Assembly: GCA_036507695.1 (NCBI GenBank)
Contig: DATCIR010000072.1
Span: 1-27,020, forward strand
Direction: 5' to 3'
Source: JAKEGK01 sp036507695
GTDB taxonomy: Bacteria > Pseudomonadota > Gammaproteobacteria > SZUA-152
DNA length: 27,020 nt
Shown here: positions 8,006 through 16,201 of the stretch, one piece after another
How the letters are laid out: each line of letters starts with the position of its first letter
Position numbering within the stretch: the first letter of the stretch is position 1
Translations under genes and position numbers: made by a program
The notes under the pieces: model-generated
The model's input: the letters and a program-made list of their open reading frames with translations, nothing else
What the model was told of the DNA's origin: nothing
Databases searched by the model: none

Positions 8006-8770
8006 CTAGGTTTGTTTCTGTTCCTTGATAAACTCTTCAAGTAATTCTTTTTGTAGATCATTAAGTTGCATCCGTTTCAACAACTCCGGGCGGCGCTGCC
8101 AGGTACGGCCCAGGGCCTGTTTCAGGCGCCAGCGTTCGATAGCCCGATGGTCACCACTCAGCAATACCGCGGGCACCGCCCGGCTATCCACGACTTCAGG
8201 CCGGGTGTAATGCGGAAAATCGAGTAAACCGTTGACGAATGAGTCCTGGCCGGCGGAATCCTCATGTCCCAGGGCGCCCGGTAACAAGCGGGTCACACCA
8301 TCAATGACGACCATGGCGGCCAACTCCCCGCCGCTTAACACGTAATCGCCGATGGACCATTCCGCATCGATTTCCGATTCAATCACGCGCTCATCGATGC
8401 CTTCATAACGGCCGGCGAGAAGGATCAAACCCGGCAGGGCCGCCGCTTCCCGCAACAACTGTTGGGTAAGCGGTTTTCCCTGCGGCGACAAATAAACGGT
8501 TTTGACAGCCGCACCGGTTGCCTGTTGCGCCGCGCGCCGCGCATGATCAACGGCTTTTTTGAGCGGCTCGACCATCATGACCATCCCCGGTCCGCCGCCA
8601 TAGGGCCGGTCATCCACGGTACGGTGCTTATCCGTGGCGTAATCGCGCGGATTCCACAGCTCCACGCTTAACAACTGCTTTTCAATCGCGCGCCGCGTAA
8701 TGCCGTACTGCGTCACCGCGGCAAACATTTCAGGGAACAAGGTGATCACGTCAATGCGCGGCACGTTCAT
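8006..8770 (-). CDS. trmD: tRNA (guanine-N1-)-methyltransferase TrmD
   Basis: SPOUT-family enzyme that methylates N1 of G37 in tRNAs reading CNN codons, preventing +1 frameshifting; it uses S-adenosylmethionine. The deep-trefoil knot motifs are clear: VDDRPYGGGPGMVMM (about residues 52-66), LLAGRYEGIDERVIE, and SIGDYVLSGGELAAMVVIDGVTRLLPG. At 254 residues it matches E. coli TrmD. It begins MNVPRIDVITLFPEMF, the usual family N-terminus. The ATG is six bases after the rimM stop and the ribosome site lies inside the end of rimM, so translation is probably coupled. Confidence 0.97.
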   Translation of the reverse strand: MNVPRIDVITLFPEMFAAVTQYGITRRAIEKQLLSVELWNPRDYATDKHRTVDDRPYGGGPGMVMMVEPLKKAVDHARRAAQQATGAAVKTVYLSPQGKPLTQQLLREAAALPGLILLAGRYEGIDERVIESEIDAEWSIGDYVLSGGELAAMVVIDGVTRLLPGALGHEDSAGQDSFVNGLLDFPHYTRPEVVDSRAVPAVLLSGDHRAIERWRLKQALGRTWQRRPELLKRMQLNDLQKELLEEFIKEQKQT

Positions 8771-8776
8771 TGCGAC

Positions 8777-9322
8777 TCAGAATTCCGGATCCCAATCCAC
8801 CGTCATGCTGCCCGCATCCAGATCGATGTCCAGCACGAATTGTTCCACAACGTACGGGATAAGCCGCTCCTTGTCACCCCGCACGACCAGTACGTCATTG
8901 GCGCCGGTTTCCAGGATCGATTCCACCACGCCCAGCAAAACACCGTCTCGGTTGGTCACTTTAAGTCCTACCAGGTCGATCCAATAGAAGCCGTCGCCCT
9001 CTGTATCCGGCAGTTGCTCGCGTTTGATCGCAATGTCCAGACCGCGGATTAGTTCCGCCTGATTGCGGTCATGGATACCCTCCAACTGAACCACCACTTG
9101 TTTTCCGTGCGCACGGCCGCCAAGTACTTTCACAATTTTCCAGGGGTGGTCGTGTTCCCGGGTCTGAAGATACCAGGGTTTAAAGTGCAGTATGTTGTCC
9201 GCCGGATCGGTAAACGACTGTATCTTAAGCCAACCTTTTACACCAAAGGCAGCGCTGACTTTACCGACAACAACAAATTGGTGGGTTTGATCATCCATTG
9301 TCTGATCAGGGAGTTTGTGCAT
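8777..9322 (-). CDS. rimM: Ribosome maturation factor RimM
   Basis: Binds ribosomal protein S19 and assists late maturation of the 30S head. The N-terminal RimM barrel starts at VVVGKVSAAFGVKGWLKIQSFTDP. The C-terminal PRC barrel contains FYWIDLVGLKVTNRDGVLLG and NDVLVVRGDKERLIPYV, ending in SMTVDWDPEF. The start is uncertain. The ATG at 9322 has AGGGG eleven bases upstream; ATG at 9298 gives an N-terminus closer to pseudomonad RimM but no clear ribosome site; GTG at 9358 is also in frame. It lies between rpsP and trmD, in the conserved order of this operon. Confidence 0.94.
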   Translation of the reverse strand: MHKLPDQTMDDQTHQFVVVGKVSAAFGVKGWLKIQSFTDPADNILHFKPWYLQTREHDHPWKIVKVLGGRAHGKQVVVQLEGIHDRNQAELIRGLDIAIKREQLPDTEGDGFYWIDLVGLKVTNRDGVLLGVVESILETGANDVLVVRGDKERLIPYVVEQFVLDIDLDAGSMTVDWDPEF

Positions 9323-9384
9323 GGATGCCGTTGCCCCTGCAAAAGGGCAACGACCCACATCAGGAATTTAGGGGGAAGGGAATA

Positions 9385-9624
9385 TTACTTCTGACTTTTA
9401 ATGATGCTGGCAACGCGATCTGACAGTTGCGCGCCCTGCCCTACCCAATAATCGATACGTTCCCGATTAATACGCAAACCTTCTTCGGTTTCAACCGCGG
9501 TCGGATTGTAGAATCCAATGCGCTCGATGAAACGGCCGTCGCGCGGTCTGCGGCTGTCTTGCACGACAATGTTGTAAAAGGGACGTCTTTTTGCGCCACT
9601 GCGCGATAAACGAATGATAACCAT
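9385..9624 (-). CDS. rpsP: 30S ribosomal protein S16
   Basis: Small-subunit assembly protein, first gene of the rpsP-rimM-trmD-rplS operon. From the ATG at 9624 it has 79 residues and reads MVIIRLSRSGAKRRPFYNIVV, then RRPRDGRFIERIGFYNP, the S16 signature. GGAG lies twelve bases upstream of the start. The open frame continues further upstream, but that sequence has no family resemblance, so I excluded it. Confidence 0.97.
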   Translation of the reverse strand: MVIIRLSRSGAKRRPFYNIVVQDSRRPRDGRFIERIGFYNPTAVETEEGLRINRERIDYWVGQGAQLSDRVASIIKSQK

Positions 9625-9897
9625 TGGTAAACGAATCTCCGAAAAATTCCTTGTACTTGCTATACGTAAAAAATACTTTTTTTGCGTAAAATATTTGCGA
9701 TGCGTATAAATAAACGGTTCGCCTGGGCCTTGAGCGGCCGGCAAACCCAAAAGAGCGCGTATTGTATGTAAATTTACTGAAAATTAAAACAGTTATCTGA
9801 ATGGCTGAAGCGTAATTTCCCTGAGTTGACTCTAGGCGCACGTTGCCGGAAACCGCTATGTTCAATCCAAGCCGACGAAAAATAAGAAAATTTTAGT
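9625..9897 (-). promoter_or_regulatory. Leader and probable promoter region of the rpsP operon
   Basis: AT-rich gap between ffh and rpsP, both leftward. On the minus strand a TACAAT box (about 9765-9770) could serve as a -10 element, but the matching -35 is poor. No clear ffh terminator hairpin is visible, only T-rich sequence just after the ffh stop, so some read-through from ffh is possible. No gene is supported here. Confidence 0.3.
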
Positions 9898-11256
9898 TCA
9901 AAAAGGCATGCCCGGTGGCATTCGCCCTTTCATGGCGCGCAGCATTTTCTGCATGCCGCCTTTGCTCATCTTTTTCATCATTTTCTGCATTTGGGTGAAT
10001 TGCTTTAACAGGCGATTGACGTCCTGTATCTGGGTGCCGGAACCCATCGCGATGCGTTTTTTGCGCGAGCCGTTAATAACCTTGGGGAAACGCCGTTCGT
10101 GCGGCGTCATGGAATTAATCATCGCTTCCAGGCGCTTGAATTGCTTGTCGTCCACCTGGTTTTTGACCTTTTGGCTCACTCCTGACATGCCGGGCATTTT
10201 ATCGATCAAGCTGGCGATTCCGCCCATATTCTGCATTTGCTGTAATTGGGAACGAAAATCTTCCAGGTCAAACCCCTTGCCTTTGGCGACCTTTTTCGCC
10301 AGGCGTTCGGCTTCATCGCGGTCGACTTTTTGTTCCATTTCCTCGATGAGGCTTAGCACATCGCCCATACCAAGAATTCGCGAGGCCATGCGGTCGGGAT
10401 GAAAGGGTTCCAGCGCGGTGGTTTTTTCACCAACCCCTAAGAACTTAACGGGCTTACCGGTAATATGGCGAATGGACAAAGCCGCGCCGCCGCGCGCATC
10501 GCCATCGGTTTTGGTGAGGATCACGCCAGTGAGTGGCAGTGCGTCATTAAATACTTTCGCGGTGTTGGCGGCATCCTGGCCGGTCATGCTGTCCACGACG
10601 AACAAAGTTTCAACCGGATTCACCGCGTTATGCAGACGCTTGATTTCCTCCATCATCGCAGCGTCGATGTGCAGCCGGCCCGCGGTGTCAATAATGAGCA
10701 CGTCCTGCGCCTGCTTACGCGCCGCATCGATGGCGTTGTTGGCGATCGCGACGGGGTCCTGGCTGGGATCGCTGGGGAAGAAATTAGCCCCTACTTCCGC
10801 GGCCAGGGTTTTCAACTGATCGATGGCAGCAGGACGGTAGATATCGGCGCTCACCACCATGACGGATTTTTTCTTTTTCTCAATCAGCCAGCGCGACAGC
10901 TTGGCCACCGTCGTGGTCTTACCCGACCCCTGCAACCCGGCCATTAGCACCACGGCAGGCGGACGAACATTCAGCGCCAACTCTTCGTTGGCTTCGCCCA
11001 TTAAATGGACCAGTTCCGCCTGGACGATCTTAATAAATGCCTGCCCCGGCGTGAGACTTTTAGTGACATTTTCACCCAAGGCGCGTTCTTTTACCTGGTC
11101 GACGAATAGGCGCACCACCGGCAAAGCCACGTCCGCTTCAAGCAGGGCTTTACGCACCTCACGCAAGCTATCCTGAATATTGTCGTCGGTCAGCCGCGCC
11201 TGGCCGCGAATCTGTTTTAGGGTGTGAGACAATCGTTCGGTGAGATTTTCAAACAT
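9898..11256 (-). CDS. ffh: Signal recognition particle protein Ffh
   Basis: GTPase that binds 4.5S RNA and the signal sequences of nascent membrane proteins and docks with FtsY. It has the N helical bundle (residues 1-85), then the G domain: P-loop GLQGSGKT at 107-114, SADIYRPAAIDQL near 136-147, DTAGR at 190-194 and TKTDGDARGG at 248-257. The M domain (about 300-452) is methionine-rich and ends MQKMMKKMSKGGMQKMLRAMKGRMPPGMPF, with the RNA-binding SGSG-like loop in RIAMGSGTQIQDVNRLL. At 452 residues the length is normal. It lies upstream of rpsP, as in many gammaproteobacteria, with ypjD reading away on the other side. Confidence 0.98.
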   Translation of the reverse strand: MFENLTERLSHTLKQIRGQARLTDDNIQDSLREVRKALLEADVALPVVRLFVDQVKERALGENVTKSLTPGQAFIKIVQAELVHLMGEANEELALNVRPPAVVLMAGLQGSGKTTTVAKLSRWLIEKKKKSVMVVSADIYRPAAIDQLKTLAAEVGANFFPSDPSQDPVAIANNAIDAARKQAQDVLIIDTAGRLHIDAAMMEEIKRLHNAVNPVETLFVVDSMTGQDAANTAKVFNDALPLTGVILTKTDGDARGGAALSIRHITGKPVKFLGVGEKTTALEPFHPDRMASRILGMGDVLSLIEEMEQKVDRDEAERLAKKVAKGKGFDLEDFRSQLQQMQNMGGIASLIDKMPGMSGVSQKVKNQVDDKQFKRLEAMINSMTPHERRFPKVINGSRKKRIAMGSGTQIQDVNRLLKQFTQMQKMMKKMSKGGMQKMLRAMKGRMPPGMPF

Positions 11257-11289
11257 GATTAAAGCCTAAGATTTATGGAAATAAAATTG

Positions 11290-11316
11290 GCGTTTCCCGG
11301 ACTATCCGTGAAACGC
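11290..11316 (-). terminator. Hairpin terminator after the phosphodiesterase gene
   Basis: A 12-base-pair stem with one mismatch and a three-base loop: arms 11290-11301 and 11305-11316 (TCCGTGAAACGC). On the minus strand it is followed by AATTTTATTT. It lies between the stop of the phosphodiesterase gene and the start of ffh, so it probably ends the former, or it could be part of the ffh leader. Confidence 0.55.
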
Positions 11317-11347
11317 GTTGTTAAGACGGCTGGAAACAGCGGGCGTA

Positions 11348-12112
11348 TTATAGCGTGAATTGGGTTCCGCCGAACAGGCGATGGATGGTACGGGTGGGAA
11401 CGGCCTCACGGCACTCACTGACGATAACGTCTTCCTTGCCCGGTTTGGTATGAGAAATATAAATATCCGGATAGTGCCGCAACTTCACCAGGTCAAGGGC
11501 GAGCAGTTGGGGTGAATAATGTCCGGCTCGTTTCGCGAGATCTTCCAGCGCGTTGGGAAATGCTACTTCGCATATCAACAGGTCCAGCGTATCGTAACGA
11601 TTCATGACCTCCCAGAAGTTGTCGTGATTGGTGGTGTCGCCGGTAAATGCAAAACTGCCGGAATCGCACTCCACCCGGTACCCGACACCCGGCACAATAT
11701 GGTTAACCTGGATCATTTCCAGCGTGCGCCCATTGAGTGTCATGGTGGCCCCCGGCAGCATGGTCTCAAATGCCATGACAGGATTTTCTACCGTTGGTAA
11801 TTTGGAGAAATCCGGCCAAATGGTCCAGTTAAAAATATGGGTTTTTAAGGCTTCGATGGTCTTGGGTTGCCCATGGACAATGACCGGTTCCTTGATGCTG
11901 CCAAAAATACTATCCACCATGAGCGGCAGAAAGATGAAATGATCCATATGCGTGTGAGTCAGAAAAATATGCTTGATATTTTCCAACTCTTCCAGGGTTA
12001 AATCACCCACGCCACTGCCCGCGTCGATAAGAATATCATCATCGATCAGGAGTGATGTTGTCCTTAAATCAGCGCCGATTCCGCCGCTGCATCCCAAAAC
12101 GCGTAAGTTCAT
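11348..12112 (-). CDS. Class II 3',5'-cyclic-nucleotide phosphodiesterase (metallo-beta-lactamase fold)
   Basis: Likely hydrolyses cAMP or another 3',5'-cyclic nucleotide. The metallo-beta-lactamase metal motif is His53-Thr-His55-Met-Asp57-His58. Further ligands are likely His138 (QVNHIVPG), Asp159 (FAFTGDTTNHDNFW) and the His in YISHTKPGKED. The N-terminus MNLRVLGCSGGIG and the spacing match the class II family (yeast PDE1, Vibrio CpdP) better than general hydrolases or RNase Z. At 254 residues it is shorter than CpdP and has no signal peptide, so it is expected in the cytosol. It lies upstream of ffh, separated by a hairpin. Substrate choice is inferred from family resemblance. Confidence 0.8.
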   Translation of the reverse strand: MNLRVLGCSGGIGADLRTTSLLIDDDILIDAGSGVGDLTLEELENIKHIFLTHTHMDHFIFLPLMVDSIFGSIKEPVIVHGQPKTIEALKTHIFNWTIWPDFSKLPTVENPVMAFETMLPGATMTLNGRTLEMIQVNHIVPGVGYRVECDSGSFAFTGDTTNHDNFWEVMNRYDTLDLLICEVAFPNALEDLAKRAGHYSPQLLALDLVKLRHYPDIYISHTKPGKEDVIVSECREAVPTRTIHRLFGGTQFTL

Positions 12113-12735
12113 CTCACTTTAACTAAATGCGCTCATTATTTGTTTTAATCTCGGGGTGATCAATTCTTACCGCCCATTGCGTACAGACTACGGCCATTGG
12201 TGCAATTTCTTTATTTTTTCCTACTCATTTTTGTTGTCAATTGGCATTTTGAAAGCAGCGAACACCGCAAAATATCCCCGTTAATCCGATAAAATGTGTA
12301 ATAATTAATCAGTTTTCGCTGTACCACGCGGGCCGGTCTGGCGCCAGTCACGTTATTAATGATTCTTACACAAACCACGCATTAACATCGGTATAGTAAG
12401 AACCTCACTGATATTCACAAAAGACGGGCTTTCATTATCGCCTGCTTTTGTACATAATTTTATTGTAATTCATTTACTTAAAATAGCCATGTTTATGACA
12501 TCATGGGATTGCGGCATGATCGCCAAAAGTGAGGATATTTGTCGCATGAATTTTAAAGTAACAACACGAGATTCGCGGTAATTGGATATATTTCACTCGA
12601 AACAGAATTAGACTTAATAACGTATCCATTTATACTCGTATCATCGTCATGCTCCAAAATCTTTGCCGAATCTGATGCGAAAAAGCTGCCAGCAACCTTA
12701 ACAACAACAAACGTCAACCGTCCAGAAAAAACTCC
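12113..12735. other. Long AT-rich gap between divergent phosphodiesterase and ypjD genes
   Basis: No gene is supported here; all frames are broken and AT-rich. It must hold the promoters of the leftward phosphodiesterase gene and the rightward ypjD-corB genes. An imperfect hairpin lies at 12417-12451 (ACAAAAG...CGGGC with GCCTG...CTTTTGT, about 12 pairs with one bulge), followed by AT-rich DNA. It could be a terminator or attenuator in the ypjD leader. I see no match to a known RNA family. Confidence 0.4.
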
Positions 12736-13557
12736 ATGCCGACAACAGTTATTAGCTTCATCACCATAGCAATGTATTTGTTAACGGGTATCTTGCTGGG
12801 TATCCGGCTGTTCGCCCGAAAAGATGCGGAATCCGAGTCCTGGCTCTATAAAAAAACGGGCATCCTGATCCTCGGCCTGGTCGCCGTGGGACTGCACACG
12901 ATTGTGTTATACAAAACCTTGTTCGTTACCGGCGGGCTGGATCTTGGTTTTTTCAACGCGGGCTCACTCATACTCTGGCTGATTGCCCTGACCATTTTGC
13001 TGGGGGCCTTCGCCAACCCGGTGGAAAATTTGGGAATCGTACTGCTGCCACTGGCAGGCGTGTCTATTTTATTGGTGATGATGTTTCCGGTAGAACACAC
13101 CTTACAACCTGCCCAGGCGATGGAGCTTAAAATACATATCCTGATGTCCATAATGGCGACTGCCTTGCTCACCATCGCGGCGGTACACGCCGTTATATTG
13201 TCAATCCAGGATAAACACCTGCGGAACCGTAAACCTGGCGGCTTTATTCGCGCGCTACCGCCGCTGGAAACCATGGAAACCCTGCTGTTCCAGATGATCG
13301 GCTTGGGATTTTTCCTGCACAGCCTGTCCTTGATCACCGGCATGATTTACCTGGAGGACATGTTCGCCCAGCATATCGCGCATAAAACCATATTGGCGAT
13401 CGTATCCTGGTTTGTGTTTGCCATATTATTGTGGGGACGCTGGCGTTTCGGCTGGCGCGGCAGTACCGCAATCCGCTGGACGCTGGCGGGCTTCTTCGTC
13501 CTGTTGCTGGCCTATATGGGTAGCAAATGGGTTATGGAAATTATTCTCGGTCGTTAA
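12736..13557 (+). CDS. ypjD: Inner membrane protein YpjD, CcsA/HemX-like
   Basis: Polytopic inner membrane protein of the cytochrome c assembly (CcsA/HemX-like) fold. It has about eight hydrophobic segments in 273 residues, beginning ISFITIAMYLLTGILLGIRL and ending near GFFVLLLAYMGSKWV. Histidines typical of the family appear in GLHTIVLYK, ELKIHILMS, FFLHSLSLITG and HKTILAIVSW. The tryptophan-rich haem-handling motif of true CcsA is absent, which fits YpjD. Its position next to ffh on the opposite strand, and just before corB, is the conserved E. coli order. It is thought to work with CorB in magnesium homeostasis, but this is not proven for this organism. The start lacks a strong ribosome site. 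Confidence 0.88.
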   Translation: MPTTVISFITIAMYLLTGILLGIRLFARKDAESESWLYKKTGILILGLVAVGLHTIVLYKTLFVTGGLDLGFFNAGSLILWLIALTILLGAFANPVENLGIVLLPLAGVSILLVMMFPVEHTLQPAQAMELKIHILMSIMATALLTIAAVHAVILSIQDKHLRNRKPGGFIRALPPLETMETLLFQMIGLGFFLHSLSLITGMIYLEDMFAQHIAHKTILAIVSWFVFAILLWGRWRFGWRGSTAIRWTLAGFFVLLLAYMGSKWVMEIILGR

Positions 13558-13599
13558 TTCACGCAACCATTTTCTTCACCAGACTGAGGCATTGTTTCA

Positions 13600-14883
13600 T
13601 TGAACGATATTTCCCTTAGTATTTTATTTGGTATACTCGTACTGTTGATTCTGTTGTCCGCTTTCTTCTCTGGTTCCGAAACCGGACTGATTAGCTTGAA
13701 TCGTTACCGGCTGCGGCATTTACTCAAACAAAATCATCATGGGGCGCAAAGGGCCAGCAAACTGCTGGATAAACCGGACCGGTTGATCGGCCTAATCCTG
13801 CTGGGCAACAACTTTGTAAACATATTCGCCTCATCTATAGCCACGATCATCGCCCTGCGCTTGTGGGGCGAAGCGGGTATCGCGATTGCGGCTGGCATTC
13901 TTACCCTGGTGATTTTGATTTTTGCTGAAGTAGCCCCCAAAACCCTGGCCGTATTACATCCGGAACGCATCGCCTTTCCTGCCACGCTGATCCTGGTGCC
14001 CTTGTTAAAATTGCTTTACCCCATCGTCTGGCTGGTCAATCTCATGGCGAACGGAGTTTTGCGATTACTGGGTGTTTCACCCAGGCAAAAAAAAGGTGAG
14101 CTCCTGACGTCCGATGAGTTGCGCACCGTGGTCAGTGAGGCGGGCGCCATGATCCCCAAGCGCCACCAGAAAATGCTGACCAATATACTGGACCTGGAAA
14201 AAGTCACCGTTAATGACATCATGATCCCGCGCAATGAAATAGTCGGCATTGATCTTGATAACGAGTGGGAAGACATCGTCAAATTGCTTATCAACAGCCG
14301 GCACACCCGGTTACCGGTTTACCGCACGGATATCAACAATGTGATCGGTCTTATCCATGTGCGCAATACCCTGGAAGTACTGACCAAACCGGACTCCGTC
14401 AAGGAAGATTTGCTGCCGCAGATCCGCAACGCGTACTTCGTGCCCGAAAATACCCCGCTTAATACCCAGTTGCTGCAGTTTCAACGGCAAAAGCGCCGCA
14501 TGGGACTGGTCGTTGATGAATATGGCGATGTGCATGGTCTGGTTACCCTGGAAGACATTCTGGAAGAAATAGTTGGCGAATTCACGTCCGACCCATCAGC
14601 GGCGATCAAGGATATTCATCAACAGGAAGACGGCACTTACCTGATCGACGGCAGCGCCAGCATTCGCGACCTCAACCGTACTATGAAATGGCAGCTGCCC
14701 ACCGATGGCCCAAAAACCTTCAATGGATTGATCCTCGAGCGGTTGGAACAAATTCCGGAACCCGGCACCAGTATCCTGATTGACGGCTACCCCATCGAAA
14801 TTGTGCAAATCAAGGACAATGCGGTGAAAGTTGCCAAGCTCAATCCTAACCGCATCACCCCGCCAAGACCTGAAGCTGATTAG
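13600..14883 (+). CDS. corB: CNNM/CorB-type transporter with CBS and CorC/HlyC domains
   Basis: Membrane protein of the CNNM family, linked to magnesium efflux or resistance. The DUF21 domain (about residues 1-190) has four hydrophobic segments and the signature LSAFFSGSETGLISLNRYRL. A CBS pair follows (about 200-330, with VNDIMIPRNEIVGID and MGLVVDEYGDVHGLVTLEDILEEIVGE). The C-terminal CorC/HlyC domain (about 345-420) starts at DGTYLIDGSASIRDLNR. It begins with TTG, supported by GAGG ten bases upstream; no ATG fits. It lies 42 bases after ypjD and five before aguA. Order and domains match E. coli YfjD (CorB). The transported ion is inferred from the family. Confidence 0.9.
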   Translation: MNDISLSILFGILVLLILLSAFFSGSETGLISLNRYRLRHLLKQNHHGAQRASKLLDKPDRLIGLILLGNNFVNIFASSIATIIALRLWGEAGIAIAAGILTLVILIFAEVAPKTLAVLHPERIAFPATLILVPLLKLLYPIVWLVNLMANGVLRLLGVSPRQKKGELLTSDELRTVVSEAGAMIPKRHQKMLTNILDLEKVTVNDIMIPRNEIVGIDLDNEWEDIVKLLINSRHTRLPVYRTDINNVIGLIHVRNTLEVLTKPDSVKEDLLPQIRNAYFVPENTPLNTQLLQFQRQKRRMGLVVDEYGDVHGLVTLEDILEEIVGEFTSDPSAAIKDIHQQEDGTYLIDGSASIRDLNRTMKWQLPTDGPKTFNGLILERLEQIPEPGTSILIDGYPIEIVQIKDNAVKVAKLNPNRITPPRPEAD

Positions 14884-14888
14884 CCGCC

Positions 14889-15941
14889 ATGACTGAACGT
14901 CCCAGCGTTAAACGAAGATTGCCTGCCGAGTGGGAACCGCAAAGCGGCATCATGCTTACCTGGCCTCACGCGTACTCTGACTGGCAACCGATACTGGCCC
15001 GAGTGGAACCGGTATTTGTGTCCCTATGCGCGCACACCAGTCAACGGGAGAAAGTACTCATTGTGGCGCGCGATAAGAACCATCAACAACATATCCTGCA
15101 ACGGCTAACAACTGCGGAAACTGAAGTTGATATTGGGAATATTGTTTTTGGCATCGCTCAAAGCAACGATTCCTGGGCGCGGGACCATGGCGCGATTACC
15201 GTCATTGAAAACGACCGGCCGGTATTACTCGATTTTCAGTTCAATGCCTGGGGCGGGAAATACGACTTTCAATGGGATAACCAGATCAACACTGCATTGC
15301 GGCAACAGAAACTCTTCGCGGTTCCTCTGCAAACAATCAGCCTGATACTGGAGGGCGGCAGTATTGAGAGCGACGGTGTATATACGTTGTTAACTAATCA
15401 ATGCCTGTTGACCCGCACCCGTAACCCGGGGCTGGATAAAACGCAAATCGAATCGGCACTAAGCACTTATCTCGGCATCACGCGTTTCCACTGGTTAAGC
15501 CAAGGAAAATTGGCCGGAGATGATACCGACGCGCACATCGATACCCTTGCCCGTTTTGTGAGTAAAAAGCAAATCGCCTACGTAGCATGTAACACAGAAA
15601 CCGATGAACACTTTCAGCCGCTGCAATTAATGGAGCGGGAGTTGTCGGCATTGCGCACGGCGGACAATCAACCCTATGATTTGATTCCACTCCCCCTGCC
15701 CGATGCAATCTATAATGACGCTGGCCAACGCCTGCCGGCTACCTACGCCAATTTTCTTATTATCAATGACGCGGTACTGTTACCGGTTTACGGCCAGGAA
15801 AACGACGAGCAGGCGCTTGATACATTGCAAAAATGTTTCCCAACCCGCGACATAATTGCGATAAACTGTTTACCGCTAATCCATCAATTTGGCAGCCTGC
15901 ATTGCGTCACCATGCAATTTCCCAAAGGCGTCCTGGCTTAA
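14889..15941 (+). CDS. aguA: Agmatine deiminase
   Basis: Converts agmatine to N-carbamoylputrescine and ammonia, the first step of the agmatine route to putrescine. It is a pentein-fold guanidino-group enzyme. Motifs are NDSWARDHG (about residues 93-101), EGGSIE (155-160), GDDTDAHID (210-218, with catalytic His216) and the catalytic Cys339 in GSLHCVTMQFP. At 350 residues the length is normal. It starts five bases after corB with no obvious ribosome site, so it may be coupled to corB translation. Its stop codon TAA lies inside the left inverted repeat of the insert that separates it from aguB; the protein end is otherwise family-like. Confidence 0.96.
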   Translation: MTERPSVKRRLPAEWEPQSGIMLTWPHAYSDWQPILARVEPVFVSLCAHTSQREKVLIVARDKNHQQHILQRLTTAETEVDIGNIVFGIAQSNDSWARDHGAITVIENDRPVLLDFQFNAWGGKYDFQWDNQINTALRQQKLFAVPLQTISLILEGGSIESDGVYTLLTNQCLLTRTRNPGLDKTQIESALSTYLGITRFHWLSQGKLAGDDTDAHIDTLARFVSKKQIAYVACNTETDEHFQPLQLMERELSALRTADNQPYDLIPLPLPDAIYNDAGQRLPATYANFLIINDAVLLPVYGQENDEQALDTLQKCFPTRDIIAINCLPLIHQFGSLHCVTMQFPKGVLA

Positions 15942-16186
15942 CCCGCATTTCTCACCAGGCGGCCGCTAATGATCAAGAACAGATGCGAAAACAAACGACT
16001 ATGCCCGATACGTTAATAACACATTGTTCAGCTCTCTGGCCTATCGCGGTTCAGACTGGTCTTCGCGTCCATAGGCTTGCTCTTCACTCAAGCCATAGCT
16101 ACGGCTATGGCTTTCGCTCCAGAGCGGCGCCTACGAACACGAATCCTGCGTCTGCTCCCCCGATCCTGGTGAGAAATGCGGGTTAA
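15938..16186. mobile_element. MITE-like element with 22-base terminal inverted repeats
   Basis: A 249-base stretch bounded by perfect 22-base inverted repeats (15938-15959 and 16165-16186) whose core is CCCGCATTTCTCACCAGG. The outermost four bases are TTAA on both sides. Because TTAA is palindromic, it could be either the repeat tip or a duplicated target site. No frame inside encodes a transposase. A perfect 10-pair hairpin with a four-base loop lies at 16090-16113 (AAGCCATAGC and its complement). The size, ends and lack of coding fit a miniature inverted-repeat transposable element sitting between aguA and aguB. The left end supplies the aguA stop codon, and the aguB ribosome site lies just beyond the right end. 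I cannot name the parent insertion sequence. Confidence 0.72.
16090..16113. repeat. Perfect hairpin inside the MITE-like element
   Basis: Arms AAGCCATAGC (16090-16099) and GCTATGGCTT (16104-16113) with loop TACG. On either strand it would fold in the aguA-aguB transcript. There is no T-run after it, so it is not a standard terminator. It could influence mRNA stability or the expression ratio of the two genes. Confidence 0.6.
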
Positions 16187-16201
16187 CTAAAAGGTTTAAC
16201 A

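Noticed and set aside
10465..10947. Open frames on the plus strand within ffh (also 9908-10402)
   Set aside because: They lie wholly antisense to a clear ffh gene and show no domain; they arise from its codon bias.
16090..16113. Integron attC site
   Set aside because: The hairpin lacks the paired R and L box arrangement and there is no integron integrase; it fits better as an internal palindrome of the MITE-like element.
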